Below are positions 7,990 through 15,785 of a DNA stretch of 64,000 nt, piece after piece (position 1 is the first letter of the stretch; every line of letters starts with the position of its first letter). Made by a program: the position numbers and the translations under genes. Below the pieces are notes generated by a model. It was not told where the DNA came from. It saw nothing but the letters and a program-made list of their open reading frames with translations, and did no database searches. Source of the stretch: Diaphorobacter caeni (GTDB lineage: Bacteria > Pseudomonadota > Gammaproteobacteria > Burkholderiales > Burkholderiaceae_C); the NCBI RefSeq assembly GCF_015354245.1, contig NZ_JADKYZ010000004.1, forward strand, positions 1-64,000. The letters run 5' to 3'.

Positions 7990-8544
7990 GTGCCTCAGCC
8001 TGGGCACGAAAAATACGGTGCGGTTCGGCGTTTCAAATGCGGAAGGGCACACCCTCGAATTGGATGTCTGCACCACCGTTTCGGTGTTCTCGGCCCCCGC
8101 TTCGGGTGCCTAGGTCGATGCCCCCTCGGAAGCCGCGCCAGCATTGGTAACGCAATTTTGCGTCGAGTCTTTTACGATCAAGTCGTGAAACCTGCCGGGC
8201 GTCGTGGGTGCAACCATGTGCCAACGCAAATACGGGAATATCCCGCGTTTGCCATCACACCAACTTGCTCGGATTTGAAATCTGATTGGTTGGCCTTTAG
8301 GGACTCCGAAAACCCCACCTCGCGCGCGTACTGTTCTCTGGAGCTCGATTTGAAATCTGACTTCTGCACGAATCTGTGCAGTTGATGCTGGCTCAAAAGT
8401 GAGCCGGGGTGTCCTCGTGTTCCAGGACACGGCCTTGAAGCTCAGGCGGTCAATGTGATCAAACAGCGAATCAATAAGACTCTCACTCCATGCAACAAGA
8501 TGTATGAATAGCTAGAATTGATCTTTCCTCCTCGTCGATCAATC
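7990..8544. other. Gene-poor stretch with 14-base direct repeats
   Basis: No supported gene lies here. GATTTGAAATCTGA occurs at 8272-8285 and 8347-8360, 75 bases apart. Each contains the near-palindrome GATTT-G-AAATC, so they could be operator half-sites. A minus-strand frame from a TTG at 8396 to 8178 reads through both repeats, but its start is poorly supported. Confidence 0.35.
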
Positions 8545-8856
8545 ATGAAAAAACTAATCCCCCTTGCCTTGGCGCTTCTCTTGACCGCTTGCGCTTCGTC
8601 CGGTCACAAATTCACCATTCAACAAGCGAACCAGATTCAGAACGGTATGACACGTGAACAGGTCGTGAAGATCATGGGAGGGAAACCAAACTCCATAACC
8701 AACCAAGGCAAGACGTTCATTTGGTCATATGCCAAAGTGAACGGGTTTACTGGAGGTCATCGCAGTCGGGCTGTGAAAATTGATTTCGACGAAAACAACA
8801 TGTCATACGGAATCCCACCAGGCGGCGTTTACGGGGACACCGAAAAGTTCCAGTAA
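8545..8856 (+). CDS. SmpA/OmlA (BamE-like) lipoprotein
   Basis: A 103-residue lipoprotein with signal MKKLIPLALALLLTAC (lipobox LTAC), start at 8545. The mature part has the SmpA/OmlA pattern: IQNGMTREQVVKIMGGKPN near residues 32-50, followed by a strand-rich section (KTFIWSYAKVNG, then AVKIDFDENN). The NGMT..QV...LG.P motif defines this small domain, found in BamE and in many unrelated small lipoproteins. It is the only plus-strand gene inside the satellite and is separate from the replication operon. This is the usual arrangement for a cargo (moron) gene. Surface lipoproteins of satellites and phages can block superinfection, but nothing in the sequence proves that here. Confidence 0.75.
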   Translation: MKKLIPLALALLLTACASSGHKFTIQQANQIQNGMTREQVVKIMGGKPNSITNQGKTFIWSYAKVNGFTGGHRSRAVKIDFDENNMSYGIPPGGVYGDTEKFQ

Positions 8857-9128
8857 CTGGCCGCACAAATGAGATGGATGCGACTCCCGCTCGGTGTTAA
8901 CGCTTTAACATCGATGCAGCAAATCAAACGAATTCAAAGTGACCCTAAACCCAGCATCCATGAGGTCTGGCGGGCCGTTTTGCAGCCCATCGTTTGATTA
9001 ACAAATTCATAGGGGGGAAATTTTCTGCGCGTGCGGAACAGCGCGGTTTCCAGCCAGATCGCTCCAGCCTTTTGACCACCCCCTGCCCCCGACCGACCGA
9101 GAGCCAATCGCTCTGGTTCGCGTCAGGA

Positions 9129-9608
9129 TTACACTGGTGCTGCCATCAACAGAGATGCTGCTTCAAGCTGTCCTGCTAAAAGATCGTACCCAAGAGCCAA
9201 CGACTCTCTGGCGGCCCATGGTTCTTGATGTGAGCGCGCAGCTTCCCATGCGCGGCCAGGATCATCACCAGCAGTAACGCCGTAATAGTCTCTGACGGTC
9301 AACGCAAAAATTGGCACCTCTCGAAGACTATCAGCGGGGTCAAGACGTGAGACGAACACAATGCGAGCAATTGCAATTGACTCCATCTCCATCATCAGAA
9401 TTCGCGAACGCACGCTTCCAGCCGGGGTCTTTATGCATATCGAATCTCCATCGTCCTCAAGCATCGCTTGAAAGTCCGTACTTGATGCATATCGCTCAAC
9501 AAGCCATCGAAACATGACTTGGCAAGTTTGACGCAAATCCTTGAATTGCTGCACCTTACCAAAAACCTCGCGATGGTCAGGGTTCTTGAACGATTGCTTG
9601 TACTGCAT
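9129..9608 (-). CDS. Unknown satellite protein downstream of the capsid gene
   Basis: A 159-residue protein starting at 9608 (MQYKQSFKNPDH), supported by GGAGGA about 5 bases upstream. It combines an N-terminal helical part (FGKVQQFKDLRQTCQVMFRW) with a strand-rich middle (DSICIKTPAGSVRSRILMME) and a C-terminal Ala/Leu helix. I recognise no family. It lies after the capsid terminator, so it probably has its own promoter. In satellites this position often holds cargo such as anti-phage or helper-interference genes, so it is a candidate for such a role by position only. Confidence 0.55.
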   Translation of the reverse strand: MQYKQSFKNPDHREVFGKVQQFKDLRQTCQVMFRWLVERYASSTDFQAMLEDDGDSICIKTPAGSVRSRILMMEMESIAIARIVFVSRLDPADSLREVPIFALTVRDYYGVTAGDDPGRAWEAARSHQEPWAARESLALGYDLLAGQLEAASLLMAAPV

Positions 9609-9660
9609 GACTCCTCCGTTTGATTGAATGAGTGCATTGTTCCATGTGCGCTCCAAAAGA

Positions 9661-9690
9661 CAAAACCCCGCAGGGCGAACCATGCGGGGC
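9661..9690 (-). terminator. Terminator after the capsid gene
   Basis: On the minus strand the stem CCCCGCA / TGCGGGG with a 10-base loop is followed directly by TTTTG. It lies about 95 bases beyond the capsid stop (9783), which fits Rho-independent termination of the capsid transcript. Confidence 0.65.
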
Positions 9691-9782
9691 CTGTGCCTGC
9701 CACGTATCGAAAGGAGGGTGTTACCGCAGGCTCTCGGGGTTTACTCGCTCAGGCCCACTCACCGAGTAACGGCCAGTTCTGG

Positions 9783-11039
9783 TTAAGCCTTCACGCCGGT
9801 GATGACGGCCAGCGCCTTGGGGTAGCTGATTGCGATGTCTGCGCGGACATGGCAGATGAAGCCGACTTCACCAGTCCCGGCAAACAGTTCCTTGGCGAGC
9901 TGGATGCTGATCTGTTCGCGCATCATGAAGTTCACCTTACTGAAGTCGCACACGTAGATTTCGGAACAGTCAGTGCCAGTGCCCACCGTCAGGTCGTTGG
10001 GAATGGCCGTGGTGCTCAGCAGGTTGAGCTTTTCGATCATGTCGGGCTTGCGCAGTGGCTGGCCGGTGGTGTCCACCAGACCGCCCAGCTTTACCAGAGA
10101 GCGCGGGCTCATGATGGCAGCAGTGGGGTGAGGTGCGTTGGATTGCAGGATGCTTTGAATTGCGCTGAAGAAGTTGCCGTAACCAGCCAGCGCCGCACCG
10201 TTCGCACCGTTGGTGATCGAAGCCACTCCGGCGGTATTGGAGATGCCCAGCGGCTCGGGGTTGGTGCCGCTGCCACGCAATGCTGTGCGATCCAGTTCAA
10301 CGGCAAATGCTTGCGCAATGGCGGTGGTCAGAGCCTGCGACAGGTTCGGCGCATCGGCCAGCAGTTCGCGGCTGATCTTGAACAGGAAGGCCAGCGACTT
10401 CGGCACAGACTGAACTGCGCGGAAGGTGGGTTCGCTGTTGACGACATTTCCCGATTCCAGACGCCATGCAGCTTTTGGGATGGTGTCCATTGCCACGGTC
10501 GTGAACATCTTCGCGCCGCTGTCCAGAGGCACGATGCCAGCGCCAGCACTCAGCACGGAAGATGCAGGAACCAGAGCTTCCAAAATGCTCGGCATCACGA
10601 TCGATGGCAGTGCAAAACCACCAGCGGTATCGGTGCCAGTAGACAGGGCAGCGCGCACGGCTTCGGTGGTGTTCATGCCAGCCACGCCGCGCACAAAGTC
10701 ATCCAGCGCGAAGGGGGCCGCGCCATTGCCGTGAATGCGGTTCTTGGCGGCGTAGTGGCTGCGAATGTCAGCAGCAGAGTGCAGCGCTTTCAGGGGCGTA
10801 CCGTCGCTGTTCTTCCAGCCGCTGCCGCTCAGGGAGCCCGCCGCGTGTTCTTCGCCTGCACGTTGATTCATCTCGTGTTCGTGCTCGATCTTCCCGGCGA
10901 TGCGCTCCGCCTCAGAGATCATTTGATCGACGCGGTTTGCAATATCGACTGGCATTTTTCCAGGGTGTTGCTCCATCAGGGCATTCGCTTGTGCGACCTT
11001 TTGGTCATAGTCGTGGCGGAGTTGGGCAAGATTGGACAT
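9783..11039 (-). CDS. HK97-family phage major capsid protein
   Basis: A 418-residue protein starting at 11039 (MSNLAQLRHDYDQ). Residues about 1-75 form a charged coiled coil (the scaffold-like delta domain of HK97 capsid proteins). The capsid fold follows: STGTDTAGGFALPSIVMPSI, then SAGAGIVPLDSGAKMF, KAAWRLESGNV, the FLFKISRELLADAP spine-helix region, and ALRGSGTNPEPLGISNT near the E-loop/A-domain. The end VRADIAISYPKALAVITGV is typical. No prohead protease, portal or terminase is encoded nearby, so capsid assembly and packaging would need helper-phage proteins. It starts 97 bases after the HTH gene and may have its own promoter. No strong Shine-Dalgarno is visible. Confidence 0.9.
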   Translation of the reverse strand: MSNLAQLRHDYDQKVAQANALMEQHPGKMPVDIANRVDQMISEAERIAGKIEHEHEMNQRAGEEHAAGSLSGSGWKNSDGTPLKALHSAADIRSHYAAKNRIHGNGAAPFALDDFVRGVAGMNTTEAVRAALSTGTDTAGGFALPSIVMPSILEALVPASSVLSAGAGIVPLDSGAKMFTTVAMDTIPKAAWRLESGNVVNSEPTFRAVQSVPKSLAFLFKISRELLADAPNLSQALTTAIAQAFAVELDRTALRGSGTNPEPLGISNTAGVASITNGANGAALAGYGNFFSAIQSILQSNAPHPTAAIMSPRSLVKLGGLVDTTGQPLRKPDMIEKLNLLSTTAIPNDLTVGTGTDCSEIYVCDFSKVNFMMREQISIQLAKELFAGTGEVGFICHVRADIAISYPKALAVITGVKA

Positions 11040-11135
11040 GGGGTAATTCAATAAAAGTTGAGGTGCGTATAGCTTCTCTTGGAGCACCCCAGCGCAGCAA
11101 TGCGGCAACAGGGTGCATCCATACACAACGTGGTA

Positions 11136-11348
11136 TCAGAGTGGTGCAGGCAGTGACTTCAAGCGCTTTTCGAGAAGCCAGCGATCAAAATCAGCACGGG
11201 CGATAACAGTTATTCCGGGCGTGATCTCGAAGAAGCGCGGGAACGATGTATCGCGCTTGAGCATGCGTGTCAGCGTGTGGCGACTCACGCCCAGCTCGAA
11301 GGCAACAGCCTGCTTACGCATGAATTGAGAAATTGCTCGTTCGGTCAT
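11136..11348 (-). CDS. Small HTH DNA-binding protein of the satellite
   Basis: A 70-residue protein whose start at 11348 (MTERAISQF) overlaps the stop of the preceding gene as ATGA. It carries a helix-turn-helix (RKQAVAFELGVSRHTLTRML) followed by a wing-like segment (RFFEITPGITVIARADFDRW). The layout is that of AlpA/excisionase-like MerR-fold proteins. It sits immediately before the capsid gene and could control its transcription or take part in excision. A longer frame to 11378 is possible but would break the coupled overlap. Confidence 0.65.
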   Translation of the reverse strand: MTERAISQFMRKQAVAFELGVSRHTLTRMLKRDTSFPRFFEITPGITVIARADFDRWLLEKRLKSLPAPL

Positions 11349-11701
11349 GTCTTTGCACTTTCTTGATAGTTCACCCACAGCGCCGCACCATCAGCGCAGC
11401 GCTCGCCATACCCGGCGCCACGGCCAGCAGCGATGCAATCAGCACAGCCGAAGTGATGCAGGTAATAGGCGGTTGATCGTTCACGCCAGCGCGTCTGTTT
11501 TTTCCAGAAATCGAGACCACGCTCATGTGCGTCAATCTCGGCTTCCAGCAGCTTGGCCAGCTCGTCTTTGTGGCTGCGGATCAGCGTGCGCAGTTCGTCG
11601 TTGAGCAGCGTTGCGGGCTTGACCTTGATCGTGCGTTCCGGGGTCAAGTCCAGATGCAAGCCGACATCGCGGAGTGTTTCCAAAACGGCGGCGGCGATCA
11701 T
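11345..11701 (-). CDS. TubC N-terminal docking-domain-like protein
   Basis: A 118-residue protein. Residues 1-50 (VLETLRDVGLHLDLTPERTI, then KVKPATLLNDELRTLIRSHKDEL) match the small TubC N-terminal docking-like fold. That fold is often fused to or placed beside phage and satellite primase/helicase genes. The C-terminal part contains two Cys pairs (FGCADCIAAGRG, ERCADG), possibly a zinc site. Its start overlaps the helicase stop at 11701-11703 and its stop overlaps the HTH gene, so it is translationally coupled on both sides. A role in replication is inferred from the context. Confidence 0.6.
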   Translation of the reverse strand: MIAAAVLETLRDVGLHLDLTPERTIKVKPATLLNDELRTLIRSHKDELAKLLEAEIDAHERGLDFWKKQTRWRERSTAYYLHHFGCADCIAAGRGAGYGERCADGAALWVNYQESAKT

Positions 11702-12954
11702 CAGAACTCTTCATCGCCGTGAACGTCGGCGGCGGTTTCTGTCTTCACGTCGGTTGCGTTTTCTGCCGAAGATGCCCCGAAGGTGCCCAAGATGCCCTGT
11801 TTTAAAAGTTGGGCACCTTGGGCATCTTCGAGGGCATCTTCGGTTTCACCCACCGCCGCGAGCCATTCAGTTTTGGGAATAAATCCGTCCGGCAGTGACC
11901 AGTACCAACCATCTCCAACCCCGCCTTTGCGCGGTTTGATTCCCATCTTTTCGCGCACCGTCCGAACCTGCTTTTTGCTGTAGCCCATACCGACAATTGC
12001 CGCTTCGACTTGCTTGCTCTGGCGGCAGCCGTCCTTGAGTTCTGCCCACATGAGCATGGGCAAATCCGTCTTTCCGGCGGCGACTTCTTCAATCTCTTCG
12101 TCGGGGTCGGTGAGCAGGTCACGCGCACTGCCTTGCACCGCCTTGCCCCACGCAATGCGTGATGCCTGGATGCCGGGAAGTGGCTCTGTCTGCTCAAGGT
12201 GATATTCAAAGCCGCCATCGTCCGGGCCGATGTTGGATTTACTGCGAGCAAGAATTCGTGCGTCTTCGCCGTCCTCGGCACTCTTGACCTTCGCGGCAAC
12301 CAACACGATGCGAGCAACAGCGGTGAAGGCCACGCTACCCACCACGCGCTGAGCCGGGTCAGTACCTTGCCCACCTTTGGCGAAGTGGGTGATACCCAGC
12401 ACCGCGCAATCGCAGGCGTCGGCCAGGTCAACCAGTGGTTGCAGCGCTCGGCGCACTTCGGTGTTCTTGTGGCTGTCGCCAGTCACAGCAGACACGACAG
12501 GATCGACCACCAGCAGGCGAACGCCACCGATAGCCTCAATTGCTTCACGCAGTTGCTGCAAGTCCCGTGCAGGATCGAACGGAACCACCACGCCGTCACG
12601 CATAGCGCCTTTGACAAAGTGGCAGCGCGAGCGATCAGCCCCAGCCGCCAGCAATCGAGGTAGCAGAGTGTCGGCAGGATCGTCTTCACCGCTCCAGATC
12701 AGCACGTTGCCCTTCTCGCACCTATCGCCATCAGGCCAGCGCCCGCCCAGCGTCACTGTAGCTGCCATGGAGAGTGCAATCGTGGTCTTACCTTGACCTG
12801 GAGCGCCCGCCAGAATGTGCAGCTTCTTGAGCGCGAGCCAGTGCTTCCAAAGCCATGCAATAGGCTGAGGTGTGAGGTCTGCACCGCTCACCAGCACCAC
12901 GCGATCCATGGGCACGAGTTGAGCCATATCGATGGCTTCTGTGATGGCATTCAT
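11701..12954 (-). CDS. RepA-like AAA ATPase / replicative helicase
   Basis: A 417-residue ATPase. Walker A is LAGAPGQGKTTIA at about residues 48-60, the Walker B strand is VRLLVVDPVVSAV near residue 150, and a sensor-like GITHFAKGG follows. This is the AAA_25/RecA-type hexameric helicase arrangement seen in RepA-like proteins of plasmids, prophages and satellites. The C-terminal 130 residues contain a winged-helix-like section (SKKQVRTVREKMGIKPRKGG) that may bind DNA. It overlaps the primase gene by ATGA at 12951-12954. Together the two would prime and unwind the satellite origin. Confidence 0.85.
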   Translation of the reverse strand: MNAITEAIDMAQLVPMDRVVLVSGADLTPQPIAWLWKHWLALKKLHILAGAPGQGKTTIALSMAATVTLGGRWPDGDRCEKGNVLIWSGEDDPADTLLPRLLAAGADRSRCHFVKGAMRDGVVVPFDPARDLQQLREAIEAIGGVRLLVVDPVVSAVTGDSHKNTEVRRALQPLVDLADACDCAVLGITHFAKGGQGTDPAQRVVGSVAFTAVARIVLVAAKVKSAEDGEDARILARSKSNIGPDDGGFEYHLEQTEPLPGIQASRIAWGKAVQGSARDLLTDPDEEIEEVAAGKTDLPMLMWAELKDGCRQSKQVEAAIVGMGYSKKQVRTVREKMGIKPRKGGVGDGWYWSLPDGFIPKTEWLAAVGETEDALEDAQGAQLLKQGILGTFGASSAENATDVKTETAADVHGDEEF

Positions 12955-13787
12955 TGCGATGCCTCCTTCTCTTGAATCAGGCGCTTCAAATCGTTGAAAT
13001 CTGAGTCCTTCGGGCCACGTTGCAGGCCGTTGAAATCAGGCTTCATCAGCAGGCCACCGACAGCGCGGGCGGCTTCAGTTGCTGCGGTCATGCCGGGGTT
13101 GCCGGGCGTCTGCCAATCGTCATCAGCGGCGATGTACAGATCGATGCACGGATACTTGGAGCGCAAGGCCTTGGCGACGGGCAGCAAGTTGCCGCTGTTG
13201 TAGGCAACAGCAACGGCGTGGCCGCTGTCCTCGTGGACTGTCGCAGCCGTGGCAAAGCCTTCCGCGATCACGATGCGGCCCGATGGCCTGCCAATGCTGA
13301 AATAGCAGCCCTTCACCTTGCCGCCGCTGAGAAAGCGCTTATCGCCGTTGCGGTCGATGGTTTGCAAGCTGTGCAACACGCCATTGGCATCACGCAGGGG
13401 CACCAACAGCAGGCCACCATGCACGCGCACCCCGTGGGCCTTCACGCCCTTTTTGCTCAGGTAGGGATGTTCCAGGCACGGCTGAGACTTCAGCCATAGC
13501 TGTGCAGCTTCTGCTGCTGCCTGAGCCTGCCTCTCGCGCTGCTCGGCGTCGTGGGCCTTGCGCAGTGCATCCATGCGGCGCTTGAAGGCTTTGCGCTCGG
13601 CTTCAGTCAGTTCACGCTCATGGCGATTAGTGGCGACGAAACCGCAGCGAAAGCAATGCGCGACGCCACTCTCCGGCGACAGGATCGTGATGCCCATATC
13701 GCGCTTCTTGGGCTTGGTGCCGCACATCGGGCACATGGCGCGATGGTCACCGACAGGAAACTCATTCCAGAGAATGTGTGGTGTCAT
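12951..13787 (-). CDS. Toprim-domain primase
   Basis: A 278-residue primase-like protein. Residues 19-48 hold a zinc-ribbon (CPMCG ... CFRCG), followed by a charged helix and then a Toprim domain with GRIVIAEGFATAATVHEDSG (catalytic Glu) and LYIAADDDWQTPGN (the DxD acidic pair). A terminal SDFNDLKRL motif is typical of phage/satellite Toprim primases. It is short compared with DnaG and has no separate helicase domain; that function is supplied by the next gene. The start overlaps the DUF3102 stop by ATGA. Confidence 0.85.
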   Translation of the reverse strand: MTPHILWNEFPVGDHRAMCPMCGTKPKKRDMGITILSPESGVAHCFRCGFVATNRHERELTEAERKAFKRRMDALRKAHDAEQRERQAQAAAEAAQLWLKSQPCLEHPYLSKKGVKAHGVRVHGGLLLVPLRDANGVLHSLQTIDRNGDKRFLSGGKVKGCYFSIGRPSGRIVIAEGFATAATVHEDSGHAVAVAYNSGNLLPVAKALRSKYPCIDLYIAADDDWQTPGNPGMTAATEAARAVGGLLMKPDFNGLQRGPKDSDFNDLKRLIQEKEASQ

Positions 13788-14320
13788 CCAGCCTCCACGA
13801 TGTTGTCGGCGTCTTGCAACTTCCTGATTTCTTCGAGCGCGGCCTCCAGAGATTTGATAAGCGACGCCGCCTTCGATGGACCTATTGCCGAACCGATGCG
13901 CACGCGCTTGGCGGCATCACGCGCCACTTCCGCAGCACGTTGAAAAGTTTCACCCGCCTTGTTCCTTGTCTCCCTATTGGAGATGTAGCCAATGCGCTTT
14001 TCACGCGGCGGACTAACTGGATCAGTGGCAATCGCCTTCACAGCTTCGCGCAGGGGCAAATCGGCAACGCGTTGCCGTTCTGCATCTGGCAGTGCCGGGA
14101 ATGCCGTCGCCAACTTCATGTAGCTGCGTGCGGTGCGTGGGGCCACGGTGCAGTTCTCGCGCAGCCAGTTTTCCCACTGACCATGTGCAACTTGCTCCTT
14201 TGCCTGAACCAGCAGAGCGCCAGCTTCGAGCGCACACTCCATTGCGCCGCGTGCCTTGCTCTCAGCTTCGAGCACCTTGTCGTTGATGGCCTGGGCCAGT
14301 GTCGTTGCTACTGAACTCAT
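13784..14320 (-). CDS. DUF3102-family satellite/phage protein
   Basis: A 178-residue protein starting at 14320 (MSSVATTLAQ), where the ATG overlaps the upstream stop as ATGA. Residues about 20-75 have the DUF3102 pattern: a helix (AMECALEAGALLVQAKEQV) then GQWENWLRENCTVAPRTARS and YMKLA. This resembles the DNA-binding helices of ParB/KorB-like proteins. The C terminus is a long charged helix (AASLIKSLEAALEEIRKLQD). A role in replication control or partition is inferred from the fold and from its position just before the primase gene. Confidence 0.7.
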   Translation of the reverse strand: MSSVATTLAQAINDKVLEAESKARGAMECALEAGALLVQAKEQVAHGQWENWLRENCTVAPRTARSYMKLATAFPALPDAERQRVADLPLREAVKAIATDPVSPPREKRIGYISNRETRNKAGETFQRAAEVARDAAKRVRIGSAIGPSKAASLIKSLEAALEEIRKLQDADNIVEAG

Positions 14321-14646
14321 GCTGCACCTCCGGCCATGCGCTTGATGAGGACGTGCTGACGGCTCAGGATGCGGCTGATGTGATCGCCCATCTCGCACGC
14401 TGTCCAATCTGCGTTGGCAATCGGAATGTTTTTATCCCGGAAGAACTTGCCAATTTCAGGGTAGCTTTTCGCGGCCTCTTGGATGTCCTCCAGCAGCGTG
14501 TTGGCCGACACGATCCAATCGACGGCTAGACCGATGGACAGGGCTTCGTTCGCCATGGTTTCCATGTCCCAGTTGCGACGATCAGCAGTTTTTTGGCAAA
14601 GCTCCGCCTTCACCGCACCGTGGGCGGCGTTGTGTTGTGTGCTCAT
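14317..14646 (-). CDS. Hypothetical satellite protein, 109 aa
   Basis: A 109-residue helical protein (MANEALSIGLAVDWIVSANT, then EIGKFFRDKNIPIANADWTA, then HISRILSRQHVLIKRM). GGAGG lies about 10 bases before the ATG at 14646. It begins 4 bases after the stop of the Ash-like gene and ends in an ATGA overlap with the DUF3102 gene. No family recognised; it probably serves the replication module. Confidence 0.6.
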   Translation of the reverse strand: MSTQHNAAHGAVKAELCQKTADRRNWDMETMANEALSIGLAVDWIVSANTLLEDIQEAAKSYPEIGKFFRDKNIPIANADWTACEMGDHISRILSRQHVLIKRMAGGAA

Positions 14647-14650
14647 GGTT

Positions 14651-15154
14651 TTAAGCCTCCGTGCTCAGATCGAGACTGCGCAGGGCAGCGAGCGCCTGGA
14701 CGGCTTTGCGGCGTGCTCCGGCCACGTTGGCGTGCGGCTGGGACAGGTAGTGCACGGCCATGCTCAGCGCGTTGTGCGCATCAGCGTGATGTTGGATAGG
14801 GTCGTTGCCCTTGGTGGGCGTAGTGGCAGCGCGGCGGCTGGCCTTGTTGATGACGGTCATGGTCTGGATTCCTGCTGGAGAATCAAGGAAACCCACCGTT
14901 TGCGTTTTCATCGCATTGGGTGGACGGGATGTGAAAAACACGCCAGCAGACGTGCGGCGCAGGTTGCCCTTTTGCCCATCCCGCCCGAAACCGTGAGAGA
15001 GAGGTGCAGGCGCACCAGTCCCCAAAATTTGGACGTGACAAAAGCTCACTTTACGGTGGAGCTTGCTACCGCTGCTGGTTTGGTGTTTCTCAGGCACCGG
15101 GCCTCTCGGCTTGCCGCCATTGTAGATCGTCTCGGAGAAATCGCAAGAGATCAT
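14651..15154 (-). CDS. Ash/Icd-like protein
   Basis: A 167-residue protein. The ATG at 15154 follows GGGAGGT about 6 bases upstream and overlaps the preceding stop as ATGA. Residues about 55-100 (GFGRDGQKGNLRRTSAGVFF, then RPPNAMKTQTVGFLDSPAGI and QTMTV) match the conserved block of Ash-family proteins. These were first named in phage P4 and related to the host cell division inhibitor Icd of P1. The C-terminal 50 residues form a separate helical section (ADAHNALSMAVHYLSQPHA). The function in satellites is unclear; interference with host or helper processes is one possibility. Confidence 0.55.
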   Translation of the reverse strand: MISCDFSETIYNGGKPRGPVPEKHQTSSGSKLHRKVSFCHVQILGTGAPAPLSHGFGRDGQKGNLRRTSAGVFFTSRPPNAMKTQTVGFLDSPAGIQTMTVINKASRRAATTPTKGNDPIQHHADAHNALSMAVHYLSQPHANVAGARRKAVQALAALRSLDLSTEA

Positions 15155-15363
15155 TGCTTACCTCCCACAATGGCCAAGAAGCTAGCCAGTGCAGCCATAT
15201 CGGGGAAGTAGCGGGACATGCTCCAGCGACTGATCATGTAGCCACCGTCAGCGAGTTTGTGAGCGGCATAGCCCGCCAACGCGTATTTGGCGGCGAGGGT
15301 GGCGAAGGTCTTTTCGTCCAGGCGCGGCTGCACATCATGTGCAACTTGAATGTGTTCGCTCAT
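15151..15363 (-). CDS. Small hypothetical satellite protein, 70 aa
   Basis: A 70-residue protein (LDEKTFATLAAKYALAGYAA, then GGYMISRWSMSRYFPDMAAL). AAGGAG lies about 6 bases before the ATG at 15363. It is 10 bases after the AlpA-like gene and coupled by ATGA to the Ash-like gene. Small proteins of this type follow the first regulator in many proteobacterial prophages; no function is known. Confidence 0.6.
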   Translation of the reverse strand: MSEHIQVAHDVQPRLDEKTFATLAAKYALAGYAAHKLADGGYMISRWSMSRYFPDMAALASFLAIVGGKQ

Positions 15364-15372
15364 GGCGTCTCC

Positions 15373-15648
15373 TTACTTGGTTTCGGGAGAGAGATTGGCG
15401 ATGAGCTTGTCGATGTCTGCGCTACGCCAGCAAGTGGTGCGCGGTCCCAGTTTCACGGACTGAGGAAACTTGCCGGACTTGACGCCAGCCCACCAAGTGG
15501 CACGGCTAACCGGCACTCGCAGGAGAACATCACGCAGACGCAGAAGGGAAAGGGAATTGATTGCGGTAGTCAAATGGTGACTTTCAAGTTGCGTTGAAAA
15601 AGTCACCGGAGCCACAGAATGGGTCAGGCATACCCATACTGATCGCAC
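15373..15648 (-). CDS. AlpA-like transcriptional regulator / excisionase
   Basis: The recognisable part is SLLRLRDVLLRVPVSRATWW, then AGVKSGKFPQSVKLGPRTTC and WRSADIDKLIA. This is an AlpA-type MerR-fold HTH that activates integrase/excision functions in P4-like elements. There is no ATG: the frame opens at a GTG (15648), but GTG codons at 15615 and 15606 or a TTG at 15573 could serve, and a shorter protein of about 66-80 residues is more typical. The inverted repeat CTGATCG / CGATCAG (15639-15665) overlaps the longest start, which favours a downstream one. First gene of the leftward operon. Confidence 0.75.
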   Translation of the reverse strand: MRSVWVCLTHSVAPVTFSTQLESHHLTTAINSLSLLRLRDVLLRVPVSRATWWAGVKSGKFPQSVKLGPRTTCWRSADIDKLIANLSPETK

Positions 15649-15665
15649 ACTGTATGTACGATCAG
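15639..15665. promoter_or_regulatory. Inverted repeat upstream of the AlpA-like gene
   Basis: CTGATCG at 15639-15645 and its complement CGATCAG at 15659-15665 flank 13 bases. It is well placed to be an operator controlling the leftward satellite operon. Confidence 0.45.
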
Positions 15666-15745
15666 TTAGGCACCGCTAACACAAATGGTACGATGGCAAA
15701 ACTTAGGCCTCGGAAACTTAAGTAATGCCGGTTCTCCGGTGTTCG

Positions 15746-15785
15746 AAAACCCCCTTCGTCGGTAACCCGTCGTTGGGGGTTTTTA
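15746..15785. terminator. Strong hairpin in the control region
   Basis: Nine-base perfect arms AAAACCCCC / GGGGGTTTT enclose a 20-base loop containing a second small complementarity (CGTCGG / CCCGTCG, imperfect). On the plus strand it ends GGGGGTTTTT. On the minus strand it would also end in TTTT, so it can terminate in both directions, including transcripts leaving the integrase gene. The 16-kb side (15786-16153) shows no gene. Confidence 0.6.

Noticed and set aside
8178-8396. 72-codon minus-strand frame in the satellite
   Set aside because: It starts at TTG without a clear ribosome-binding site, and its repeated SDFKS words come from the 14-base direct repeats.
15700-15785. tRNA-like sequence (GGTGTTCGAAAACCCCC) in the satellite control region
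   Set aside because: It has a T-arm-like stretch, but no acceptor, D or anticodon stem can be folded; the hairpin is better read as a terminator.
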